Under the pieces are notes generated by a model. That model was not told the DNA's origin and searched no databases. It saw nothing but the letters and a program-made list of their open reading frames with translations. A stretch of 64,000 nt of DNA from the NCBI RefSeq assembly GCF_020711235.1, contig NZ_JAJFAV010000001.1, forward strand, positions 124,001 through 188,000, written 5' to 3'. Below, in pieces: positions 51,709 through 59,600 of the stretch. Position numbers and translations under genes: made by a program. The stretch comes from Hymenobacter sp. 15J16-1T3B (GTDB lineage Bacteria > Bacteroidota > Bacteroidia > Cytophagales > Hymenobacteraceae). Each line of letters starts with the position of its first letter. Within the stretch, counting starts at the first letter, position 1.

Positions 51709-52478
51709 CAGCTCGCGGGTTCAAAGTCAGGTTTGAAGTAAAAGTCGCGGTCGGCGGGACCTTCCAGCACGGCCGGCGGACAGGGTACTAACCGCGGCGA
51801 GCCGGCTTGGGTTTCAAGCACGTAGGGCCGGTAACCCAGCTCGGCCAGCAGCGCGGCTACCTTGCGGCGGTTGTCGAGCCCGTTCAGCTCGGTCTGGATA
51901 ACGGGACGGTGGCGGCGCAGCGTATGTTGCATGTGCCGGAACACTTCGTACTCGAAGCCCTCCACGTCGCACTTCACAAAATCGAGGCGGGTAAAGTCGG
52001 CCAGCAGCTCGTCGGGCACGCGCATGGGCACTTCGTAGAACTGCGCGTACTGCTCGTTGGGGCTGCTGTCGGCCACTTTGGTCATGCCGTGGTGCAGCAG
52101 CCCGTTGCGGGCCGGCGTGCCCATGCGCACCGTGTCGTTGCTGCCGCCGAGGGCGTAAGGCAGCAGCAGCAGGTTGTCGTGCCCGCTTAGGCGCACGTTG
52201 TCCTCCCAGATGCGCTGAAACAACGGCACCGGCTCCACGGCCAGCACCTTGCCCTCGGCCCCCACCAGCCGCGACAAGGTCACGGAGTAGTAGCCCAGGT
52301 TGGCCCCGATGTCGAGGCACACGTCGCCGGGCTTGACCAGCGTTTCCAGGAAAAACAGCTCGGGGTATTTGCTGCGGCCCCAGCCCAGCGCCACCAGGCG
52401 CAGGTAAGCGTAGCTGGCCAACCGGATGTACCGCTCGAAGCCCAGGGTGCCGACCAACAGTTTGCGCAATGCCTTCAT
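51708..52478 (-). CDS. FkbM family methyltransferase
   Basis: 256 residues from the ATG at 52478 (MKALRKLLVGTLGFERYIRLASYAYLR). A long GC-rich upstream extension has no family features. The SAM-binding motif VCLDIGANLGYYSVTLSRLVG (motif I: DIGANLG) is followed by VLAVEPVP and, near residue 190, FVKCDVEGFEYEVFRHM, the FkbM signature with conserved Asp/Glu. The family O-methylates sugars or small molecules. Genes of this type often sit in glycan loci, but no glycosyltransferase lies next to it. It is coupled to the DUF4834 gene by a one-base overlap. TACCTTTG (52493-52486) lies 8 nt upstream of the start. Confidence 0.88.
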   Translation of the reverse strand: MKALRKLLVGTLGFERYIRLASYAYLRLVALGWGRSKYPELFFLETLVKPGDVCLDIGANLGYYSVTLSRLVGAEGKVLAVEPVPLFQRIWEDNVRLSGHDNLLLLPYALGGSNDTVRMGTPARNGLLHHGMTKVADSSPNEQYAQFYEVPMRVPDELLADFTRLDFVKCDVEGFEYEVFRHMQHTLRRHRPVIQTELNGLDNRRKVAALLAELGYRPYVLETQAGSPRLVPCPPAVLEGPADRDFYFKPDFEPAS

Positions 52479-52570
52479 CTGCGGGCAAAGGTAGAAAAGC
52501 GGAAATGGGGAACTGGTGAGTGCCGCGCTGGCCCCCCGCGCAACAGCGGCTGCATCCCCTCCGCAGTGTA

Positions 52571-53029
52571 CTACTTCGCCGCGTTGCTCCACCAGCGCGA
52601 CACGCCGGCCGCCACCAGCCCGCCCAGGGTGTACCAGGCCACGGTCATCAGCTTGGTTTGCGGGGTGCGGTTGCTGGGCCCGTCGCCGAGGCCGAGCGGC
52701 CCGGGCAGCACCACGCCGCCCACGCCGGCCGCCACGCCCAGGGCCGCGCCGCGCCACCACGCGTCGGGGCCACTGCCCACAAGACTGTAGTAGAGGCCGT
52801 TCACTAGCAGGTCGCCGGCCATGGTGGCGTTATAGGCCGTGCGCGGGCCGGGCTGCGGGGCATCGGCGGCGGCCAGAAGCTTGCGCAGGCCGCGCACGCC
52901 GAGCACGTCCATGCGCGGGGCGTCGGGGGTAAGCTCTTTGGCGGTTTGGTGCACCAAGGTCAGTACTACCGAGCCGCTCAGGCCGCTGACCAGGGCCTGA
53001 ATGAGGTCGTCCGAATGCGAATCAGCCAT
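52571..53029 (-). CDS. Hypothetical small membrane protein
   Basis: 152 residues, ATG at 53029. An N-terminal hydrophobic segment SGLSGSVVLTLVHQTAKELTPDAPRMDVLG is followed by a central glycine-rich hydrophobic part (AALGVAAGVGGVVLPGPLGLG) and a third, VAWYTLGGLVAAGVSRWW. Three membrane-spanning or re-entrant segments are likely. The AKELTPDAPRMDVLGxRGLR pattern recurs in small hypothetical proteins of Hymenobacter relatives, as far as I recall, but no function is known. It stands alone between the fkbM-like gene and tRNA-Thr, on the opposite strand to the latter. Confidence 0.7.
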   Translation of the reverse strand: MADSHSDDLIQALVSGLSGSVVLTLVHQTAKELTPDAPRMDVLGVRGLRKLLAAADAPQPGPRTAYNATMAGDLLVNGLYYSLVGSGPDAWWRGAALGVAAGVGGVVLPGPLGLGDGPSNRTPQTKLMTVAWYTLGGLVAAGVSRWWSNAAK

Positions 53030-53131
53030 AGTTGTTCGTCGTTGGCGGCCGTTGCGGCCGCGTTCAGTGTATGTCGAAACGCACCGGCGGAGCCCGGGTT
53101 AGGCCCGGTGCAGATTTTTTCCGCCGCTGGG

Positions 53132-53163
53132 TTGCGTCGTTTAAAAACGGCTTTTTATATTTG
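53132..53163 (+). promoter_or_regulatory. tRNA-Thr promoter
   Basis: TTG (53132-53134), 21 nt, then TATATTTG (53156-53163) matches the Bacteroidota housekeeping promoter. The tRNA starts 38 nt beyond the -7 box. Confidence 0.8.
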
Positions 53164-53201
53164 CAGCCCCGAACGACGCATCTGCATCGGCCGGGACATT
53201 A

Positions 53202-53274
53202 GCCTGCTTAGCTCAGTTGGTAGAGCAGCTCATTCGTAATGAGCAGGTCGTTGGTTCGAGTCCAATAGCAGGCT
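53202..53274 (+). tRNA. tRNA-Thr (anticodon CGT)
   Basis: 73 nt cloverleaf. The acceptor stem pairs GCCTGCT (53202-53208) with AGCAGGC (53267-53273). The D arm has AGCTCAGTTGGTAGAGC. The anticodon stem-loop GCTCA-TTCGTAA-TGAGC shows CGT in the centre. The T arm has GGTTCGAGTCC. The CCA tail is not encoded (the next bases are CCGCA). It reads ACG threonine codons. It has its own promoter and terminator and is therefore a single-gene transcript. Confidence 0.97.
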
Positions 53275-53280
53275 CCCGCA

Positions 53281-53327
53281 CACAACAAGGCCCGTTTCCT
53301 TTCGGAGACGGGCCTTGTTGTGTTTTT
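53281..53327 (+). terminator. Terminator of tRNA-Thr
   Basis: CACAACAAGGCCCGT (53281-53295) pairs exactly with ACGGGCCTTGTTGTG (53308-53322), loop of 12 nt, then TTTTT. It follows the tRNA by 6 nt. Confidence 0.92.
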
Positions 53328-53364
53328 CAGACCAGCATTTTTAGCCCGCTGACGGCTGCGGGCG

Positions 53365-53625
53365 CTAGGCGTTGCGCTTATTCATCGCCTTGCTCAGCCA
53401 GCTGATGCCGGCGGCCAGGGCCAGCCCGCCCACTACTTTCTGGGTGGTGCTCAGTTTGCCGAGCTGGCCGGCGGCCGAGTCGCCGAAGTTTTTCAGTTGG
53501 CCGTTCAGACCGCCCAGCAGGCCGCTGGCTTTGTCTTGAATGGACGAAGACTGTTGCTGTTGCGGCTGGCCTTGAATGTTGCTGGAGCCGGTGCCTTTGA
53601 AGTCGGGAGTGCTTTGGTTAGCCAT
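53365..53625 (-). CDS. Hypothetical small soluble or membrane-associated protein
   Basis: 86 residues, ATG at 53625. The N-terminal half is polar and rich in glutamine and serine (a run of glutamines near residue 20). The C-terminal half has a weakly hydrophobic helix (VVGGLALAAGISWLSKAMNKRN). No enzymatic motif. The pattern (STPDFKGTGSSNIQGQ followed by a short hydrophobic tail) fits small stress-related or inner-membrane proteins, but no family is assigned. Convergent with tRNA-Thr, whose terminator lies 38 nt away. Confidence 0.6.
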   Translation of the reverse strand: MANQSTPDFKGTGSSNIQGQPQQQQSSSIQDKASGLLGGLNGQLKNFGDSAAGQLGKLSTTQKVVGGLALAAGISWLSKAMNKRNA

Positions 53626-53746
53626 GATGTCGGAGTTTTAAGGGTTCAGGGAAACAGCCGAGCTACGCGGGCTGCTGGCTAGATATTCGTAAAATCCGGC
53701 CCGCAGGTTACAGCAAATCAACGGCTCAGCCCACGAAACGTCGCCG

Positions 53747-54220
53747 CTACACCACCACGTCGGGGCGGTTGTGCCCGGCCGAGGCCTGCTCGGAGGCCCC
53801 GCGCCCCGGGCCGGCGGGCAGCGGCACCTGCAAGAGCGCCGCGTAGGCGGCGGCGTCGCGCTGCCCGGCTTCGCGGGCTTCCACCTCGAAGCGGTTGGCG
53901 TAGTAGCCCACCCGCGCCGACTCCACCAAGTACTCCCACAGAAAACGCAGCACGCCCCGCTCCTGTACCTGGCGGATGTGGCACATCTCGTGCGCCACCC
54001 ACGACGGCTCGCGCAGAAATTGCTCCCGCGTGACGCCGCTTAAATGGATGGTTGAGCCCAACACCATGGCCACGTTGGCCTGGCCTAGTTTCAGGCGGGC
54101 AATGCGCGCCAACGGCGAATTTTCAATTATCCGGGGAAGCTCCACCGTACGAGCTGGTTGAAAAACAACAGGATACGAAACAAGCCAGCGAAGGTTGGCA
54201 GGCTCGACAATACTATTCAA
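53747..54220 (-). CDS. DUF4157-like protein with HExxH motif
   Basis: 157 residues if the TTG at 54220 is used. A GTG at 54145 would give a shorter protein beginning VELPRIIENSPLAR, which fits the family better. The core NVAMVLGSTIHLSGVTREQFLREPSWVAHEMCHIRQVQ contains HEMCH, a zinc-protease HExxH motif. An acidic residue further on (EVEAREAG) may be the third ligand. The C-terminal 30 residues are glycine- and alanine-rich. It could be a small metallopeptidase or a DUF4157-type toxin-associated domain. No partner gene is recognised next to it. The upstream sequence is AT-rich compared with the rest of the window. Confidence 0.65.
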   Translation of the reverse strand: MNSIVEPANLRWLVSYPVVFQPARTVELPRIIENSPLARIARLKLGQANVAMVLGSTIHLSGVTREQFLREPSWVAHEMCHIRQVQERGVLRFLWEYLVESARVGYYANRFEVEAREAGQRDAAAYAALLQVPLPAGPGRGASEQASAGHNRPDVVV

Positions 54221-54398
54221 CCATATAATTGAATATAAATAAGAATTTTCGGCTTTTTTGGGCCAAAAGCTTGGACTGCCACGGGTTGGCGGCTAGCTTT
54301 ACCCTATCGGCCCGGATAGAATCTTTCCGAGCCGGTTGAAAAAAACACCTTTCCCAATTTCTCTAACGGCCTCTTCTAGAGAAGAAAAGTACGCCACC

Positions 54399-54428
54399 CG
54401 GTCCCTCTGGACCGCCGCTCGGGAGCGG
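54399..54428 (+). promoter_or_regulatory. Tandem stem-loops before the C40 peptidase gene
   Basis: CGGTCC-CTCT-GGACCG (54399-54414) and CCGCT-CGGG-AGCGG (54415-54428) stand back to back 24 nt before the ATG. They may structure the leader. No known riboswitch pattern is recognised. Confidence 0.35.
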
Positions 54429-54451
54429 ATCCACCACCCACACGACGGACA

Positions 54452-55036
54452 ATGAAGAATACCTTTTTGTGTTGCCTCGCCGCTGTTTCACTGGCTCTTT
54501 CCTTTTTCTTCGACTACGCTCCTAATACCCGCCCGGCCGGTTCGCCGGCCCTGGCCGAAGCGTCGCTCTTCGGTTTGCCCGACGGCGGCAGCGACGATTT
54601 CCGCGACTCGCTGAACGTTGGCTACTACTCGCAGCAACTCGGCATCCGCGCCGACTACGACGACAACGCCTCGCTGCTGCGCACGATTACCGAATGGCTG
54701 GGTACGCCCTACCGCTTCGGTTCCAACAGCAAAAGCGGTACCGACTGCTCCGGCTTCGTGACCCGCGTGTTCAAGGAGGTGTACGGCATCAACCTGGTGC
54801 ACAGCTCCCGCTCCATGTTCTCCAACGCCACGCGCGTGGCCAAGGACGAAATGAAGACCGGCGACCTGGTGTTCTTCCGCCGCGGCCCGGGCCAGCCCAT
54901 CTACCACGTGGGCATCTACTTGAAAGACGGCAAGTTTGCTCACTCGGCCACCAACGGCGGCGTGATGGTTAGCTCGCTTGACCAGCCCTACTACCACCGG
55001 AATTTCTACGCGGCTGGCCGCGTCAACGTCGAATAG
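54452..55036 (+). CDS. NlpC/P60 (C40) cell-wall peptidase
   Basis: 194 residues with a signal peptide (CCLAAVSLALSFFFDYAP). The C40 domain spans about residues 70-190: GTPYRFGSNSKSGTDCSGFVTRVF supplies Cys99 as nucleophile, IYHVGIY supplies His152 and FAHSATNGG supplies His164 as third residue. KTGDLVFFRRG is also typical. The enzyme should cleave peptidoglycan stem peptides (for example gamma-D-Glu-diaminopimelate) outside the inner membrane. It is a single-domain protein without SH3 or LysM modules. Two short stem-loops precede it and an intrinsic terminator follows, so it is probably monocistronic. Confidence 0.93.
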   Translation: MKNTFLCCLAAVSLALSFFFDYAPNTRPAGSPALAEASLFGLPDGGSDDFRDSLNVGYYSQQLGIRADYDDNASLLRTITEWLGTPYRFGSNSKSGTDCSGFVTRVFKEVYGINLVHSSRSMFSNATRVAKDEMKTGDLVFFRRGPGQPIYHVGIYLKDGKFAHSATNGGVMVSSLDQPYYHRNFYAAGRVNVE

Positions 55037-55057
55037 CTCTCAACAGCTTGTTTGCCG

Positions 55058-55087
55058 AAGCCCCTGCTCCCCGAGCCGGGGCTTTTT
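55058..55087 (+). terminator. Terminator of the C40 peptidase gene
   Basis: AAGCCCC (55058-55064) pairs with GGGGCTT (55078-55084), followed by TTT. It is 22 nt past the stop. Confidence 0.75.
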
Positions 55088-55205
55088 GTTTGGGTCCGGT
55101 TGAAATAGCGCCTGATAACTATTTTGGCGCGAAACAGTATAGCACGGCAGTTGCCGGCGGCTACGGCGGCCGGCTTACGTTCGTTCTCTCAACTCCTTTC
55201 ATACC

Positions 55206-56006
55206 ATGGCTACCTCCACTCCCGACGGCGAACGAATTGCGTCGTCGCCGCTCTTTAAGGGCTTTCTGCGCAAGGCCGAAAGCTACCTCAAGCAACCTCT
55301 GCGCATCAAGCAACTGCTCAACGATGCCTACCAAAAGGCCAGCGCCAAGAAGGACGTGGGCCACATTGCCCACGAAGCCTGGGAAAGCCTGCAGACGCTG
55401 TTCCGTTTGGTGCGATACGCAGCTTCGGGCGAGTACACCGGCATTCCCACACCCACGGTCATGGCCGCGGTGGCCGTGCTCATCTACTTCCTCTCCCCTA
55501 TCGATCTGGTGCCCGACTTCATCCCCGTGGTGGGCCTGCTCGACGACGTGGCGCTGATGGCCTGGTTTACCAGCACCCTCAAAACCGAGATGGACAAGTT
55601 TGCCGAGTGGGAAAAGTCGCGTCCCCATCCCATTACCGTGCCCTCCGAGCATTTTGAAGAAGCGCCGGAATCGGCGAAACGGGCCGGCGTGACGCGCCGG
55701 CTGACGCCGAGCACAACCACCAATTCGCCCCTGGAAAAGGCCGAGCACAGCGTCACCAGCGGCTCGTTTGTGGAGTCGGATGAGTCGGCGAAACGCGCGG
55801 GCCGGGCCGACCTGCCCGGTGGCTCCAGCCCTGATCCGGCCAACCAAGCCCCCGCCGACGCCGGTAGCCCGGCGGCGGATGCCAAGCACCACCCCGAAGT
55901 CGGCAACACACCCAATCCCAACGTGGCCGCGGCCAGCACCAGCGGCAGCCGCGACCCGCGCCTGAGCGACGGCCGCGGCGGCGACACCGGCGGCAACGTG
56001 CGCTAA
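55206..56006 (+). CDS. DUF1232 (YkvA-like) membrane protein with long disordered tail
   Basis: 266 residues, ATG at 55206. Residues 1-140 form the DUF1232 core: a helical part (FLRKAESYLKQPLRIKQLLNDAYQKAS) and the signature YFLSPIDLVPDFIPVVGLLDDVALMAWF near residues 94-120, predicted to be two short membrane helices. From about 145 to the end the sequence is proline-, serine- and alanine-rich, with the motif ESAKRAG repeated twice (residues near 157 and 197), and is probably disordered. Function of DUF1232 is unknown. The tail is much longer than in typical YkvA proteins (about 130 residues). A strong bidirectional terminator follows. Confidence 0.82.
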   Translation: MATSTPDGERIASSPLFKGFLRKAESYLKQPLRIKQLLNDAYQKASAKKDVGHIAHEAWESLQTLFRLVRYAASGEYTGIPTPTVMAAVAVLIYFLSPIDLVPDFIPVVGLLDDVALMAWFTSTLKTEMDKFAEWEKSRPHPITVPSEHFEEAPESAKRAGVTRRLTPSTTTNSPLEKAEHSVTSGSFVESDESAKRAGRADLPGGSSPDPANQAPADAGSPAADAKHHPEVGNTPNPNVAAASTSGSRDPRLSDGRGGDTGGNVR

Positions 56007-56029
56007 GCCCCGCGCCTTCTCCTTACTCC

Positions 56030-56084
56030 AAACGCCAAACGGCCCGCTTCCCTCTGCGCGAGAGAAGCGGGCCGTTTGGCGTTT
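56030..56084. terminator. 21-bp bidirectional terminator
   Basis: Left arm 56030-56050 (AAACGCCAAACGGCCCGCTTC) and right arm 56064-56084 are exact complements around a 13-nt loop, with T residues beyond. It separates the convergent DUF1232 gene (ends 56006) from the ACP-like gene (ends 56126). Confidence 0.9.
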
Positions 56085-56125
56085 TTCAGACCAAAGAAAA
56101 GGGAGCTGGCTGGCGTTGACGCTGC

Positions 56126-56401
56126 TTAGCGGGCTTTGGAGCCACCCAGGTGCGAGGCCACGTAGCGCACAAAGTCGCGCACGGTGTTCAGGGGCACCTC
56201 GTCGGGAATGGTGATTTTAAAGCGGCGTTCGAGCTCGAGGATGATGTCAACCACGTCGACGGTATCGAAGCCCAGCTCGCGGCTCAGGTTGCTGGAAACA
56301 CGCAGGCGCGTGGGCTTAATGGCCTTGCGCTTGCTGATAATGCGCAGCACCTGCTGTTCGATGTTGGTGCTGCCAGGGTTGGTAGTCGTTCGGGTTAACA
56401 T
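56126..56401 (-). CDS. Acyl-carrier-protein-like protein lacking the phosphopantetheine serine
   Basis: 91 residues from the ATG at 56401. The longer frame upstream is not protein-like. The four-helix ACP fold is evident: NIEQQVLRIISKRKAI, LSRELGFDTVDVVDIILELERRFKITIPDEV, LNTVRDFVRYVASHL. In carrier proteins the DSL motif provides the serine that receives 4'-phosphopantetheine. Here codons 46-48 read D-T-V (Thr47 is ACC), so no serine is available at the attachment position. Threonine is not a known good acceptor, so the protein may be a non-carrying ACP homologue with a structural or regulatory role. No fatty-acid or polyketide genes are adjacent. Confidence 0.85.
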   Translation of the reverse strand: MLTRTTTNPGSTNIEQQVLRIISKRKAIKPTRLRVSSNLSRELGFDTVDVVDIILELERRFKITIPDEVPLNTVRDFVRYVASHLGGSKAR

Positions 56402-56546
56402 GGCTGTTGAAACGACAAAGTGAACGGAAAGGGGAGAAACAAGGCTTGGTGGCTCGTCGACTCGCGGCCGCGGGCCGATAGTCGGAGTAAGGTCAAGCGG
56501 AAAAGGTTGCATCTGATTTTTGCGGGGCTCAGCGCCGGCCCCCGAA

Positions 56547-56598
56547 AACCCGGCGGTGGGAAAGCGTTGGGCGTAAAACGCAAGCCCACCGCCGGGTT
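56547..56598 (-). terminator. Terminator of the RND efflux operon
   Basis: AACCCGGCGGTGGG (56547-56560) pairs with CCCACCGCCGGGTT (56585-56598), a perfect 14-bp stem enclosing a smaller GCGTT/AACGC hairpin. On the minus strand it is followed by TT beyond the stem. It lies 15 nt past the RND stop. Confidence 0.75.
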
Positions 56599-56612
56599 AT
56601 ATGACCTCAGGG

Positions 56613-59600
56613 TTAATATTCGGCCAGTACCGGCGGACGAGCGGCCGATACCTCTTCTTCGTCGACGACTTGCTGCACGTTGGCGTCGGGGTCTTTGCCC
56701 GTCACCTTGCCTTTCAGCGTCTCGCTCAGCAGGTACATCACCGGCACCACCACCAGGGTAATCAGCGTGGCGAAGACCAGACCGAAGATGATGGTCCAGG
56801 CCAGCGGGCCCCAGAACGTCACCGACTCACCGCCGATGAAGAAGTTGGGGTGGCCCGAGGCGAACAGCTCGTAGAAGTCTACGTTCAGGCCGATGGCCAG
56901 CGGAATCAAACCCAGCGTGGCGGCCGTGGCCGTTAGGATTACCGGGTTCAGGCGGGTGCGGCCGGCCAGCACGATGGCCTCGCGCAAGGACATGCCCTGG
57001 CTGCGGAGGATGTCGGTGAATTCGACCAGCAGAATCCCGTTTTTCACCACGATACCGGCCAAGGCGATGATGCCCACGCCCGTCATCACGATGCTGATGT
57101 TCATGCCCGTAATGGCCAGGCCCCAGAACACGCCGGCAATGGAAAACAGCACTTCCGAGAGGATGATAACCGGCTTGCTGAACGAGTTGAACTGCACCAC
57201 CAGGATCAGGAAAATCAGGGCCAGGGCGCCGATACCGGCCAGCGGCAGAAAGTCGGAGGTTTCCTTCTGGTCTTCCTGGGCACCACCCATCTTGATGGTG
57301 TAGCCGGGGGGCGTCGGGTAGGCTTTGAGGGCCTGCTGGATGTTGGCCACCACGTCCGGGCCGGTGAAGCCCGACAGCACGTTCGAGGAGATGGTGATGA
57401 CGCGCTTCACGTCCTTGCGCTTGATGCCGCCGTAGGTCGTGCTGTATTTCACGTCGGCCACGGAGCTGATGGGTACCTGGCGCATCTGGCCGGTGGCGTC
57501 GCGGAAGGTCAGCGGCGAGTTCAGGATGGCGTCCACGTCTTCGCGGTAGGGCTTGGCGTAACGTACCTGAATGGGGTACTCGTCATCCGGGGTCTTGAAT
57601 TTGCTGGCCTCGTAGCCGTAGATGGCCGTGCGCACTTCCATCCCAATCTGGGCGGTGCTGATGCCCTCGCGGTTGGCGCGGGTGCGGTCGATGTTGACGG
57701 CAATTTCCGGGTTGCGGTCCTCCAGGTTGGAGCGCAGCTGCTCGATGCCGCCGATGTTCTTCGAGTTGATGTAGCGAATCACATCCTTGGAGAGGGCGGC
57801 TAGTTTCGGGTAGTCGTCGCCGGCTACTTCGATGGCAATTTCCTTACCCGTGGGCGGGCCGCTCGATTCTTGGTCGACCGAAATTTCGGTGCCGGGGATG
57901 CCCTTCACCACCTCGCGGATTTTGTCCATGTAGGTACGGGTGCTCGGGCCTTCCCGCTCGCTGAGCTCCTTAAAGGCCACGGCCACCTTGGCCAGGTGCG
58001 ACTGCGACACCCCCGAAGCCGTAGCTTCGCCCGGGTCGCCGGCGCCGATGGCAACGTTGGTGATGACCGATTCCACGTCGGGGTTGTTCTGGCCGATAAC
58101 GCCGTAGATGCGCTTCTCCAGGATGTGAGCCACCGAGTCGGTAACCTCCACGCGGGTGCCTACCGGCATTTTCAGGTAGGTGTACACGAATTTCGGGTCA
58201 CCCTTGGGGAAGAAGTCCACCTTGGGCTTGCGGATGCCCACCGCCACGAACGAAGCGAAGAACACCACGACTACCCCGATCATGACGATGGCCGGGTGGC
58301 CGATGGCCCAGCGCACGAGGCTGGCGTAGCCATTCATGAAGCGCGGCAGCACGCGGGTCTGGAACCAGGCAATGCCCTTGTTGAACACGAACATGTTCAA
58401 CCAGATGAAGGCCGCTACGAACAGCAGCAGGTTACCGATGAAGTGACCGTGCTCCTTGAAGAAGCCGGGCGTCTCGACGTCAGCAGCTACCGTGGCGGCA
58501 CCTTCCGCGCCCAGGGTATGGCCGCCGATGCCGACGAGGTTGAACAGAATGCCCAACCCCACCAGCGCCATCGTCCAGATCAGCAGCTGGCGCGTCACGC
58601 GGGGCTTGCTGTCCTCGTGGTGGTGGTCTTCGCGCTCCATGAACGACACGGCGAATACCGGGTTCATGATGAAGGCCACGACGAGCGAGGACATCAGCGT
58701 TAGAATCAGCGTGACGGGTAGGTAGAACATGAAACTACCCACGATGCCGGGCCAGAACATCAGCGGCACGAAGGGCGCCACGGTGGTCAGCGTACCGGCC
58801 AGTACCGGCACGAACACTTCGCCGGCGGCAAACTTGGCGGCCTGAGCCGTCGTCAAGTTCGGGTGCTCGTGCAGCAGGCGGTGGGTGTTTTCGATAACCA
58901 CAATGGCGTCGTCCACCACGATACCCAGCGCCAAGAGGAAGGCGAAGAGCACAATCATGTTCAGCGCGAAGCCGAACATGGGCAGCATCACGAAGGCCAG
59001 GAACATCGAAATCGGCACCGAAAGACCCACGAACAGGGCGTTGGTGGTGCCCATGAAGAACATCAGAATCACCGTCACCAGGATGAAGCCGATGATGATG
59101 GTGTTGATCAGGTCGTGCAGCGTCACGCGGGTGTCGTTCGACGTGTCGCCGGTGATGGTGATGCGCAGGTCGCTGGGCAGGCTCTTCTTCGAGTCTTCCA
59201 CCAACGACTTGATCTTATCAGAAGCATCAATCAGGTTCTCGCCCTGGCGCTTAATCACGTTCAGCGTAATCGAGGGCTTGCCGTCGAGGCGGGCGTAGGA
59301 TTCGCGGTCCTTGAAGGCATCCTCCACGGTGGCAATGTCGCCGAGGCGCACGGCCGAGCCGCTTAGGTTTTTCACCTGGATGTTGGCAATGTCGGCGGCG
59401 TTGACGTACTGACCCGCCACGCGCACGGCGCGCTTCTGGTCGCCCACGTCCACCGAACCACCCGAGATGGTGATGTTCTCGCGGGCAATGGCGCCTTCGA
59501 TGTCGCCGAAGCCCAAGCGGGCGGCGCGGAGCTTGTAGAGGTCCACGTCCACGTTCACCTGCTGCTCCAGGGCGCCGATGATGTCGACGCGGGTAATTTC

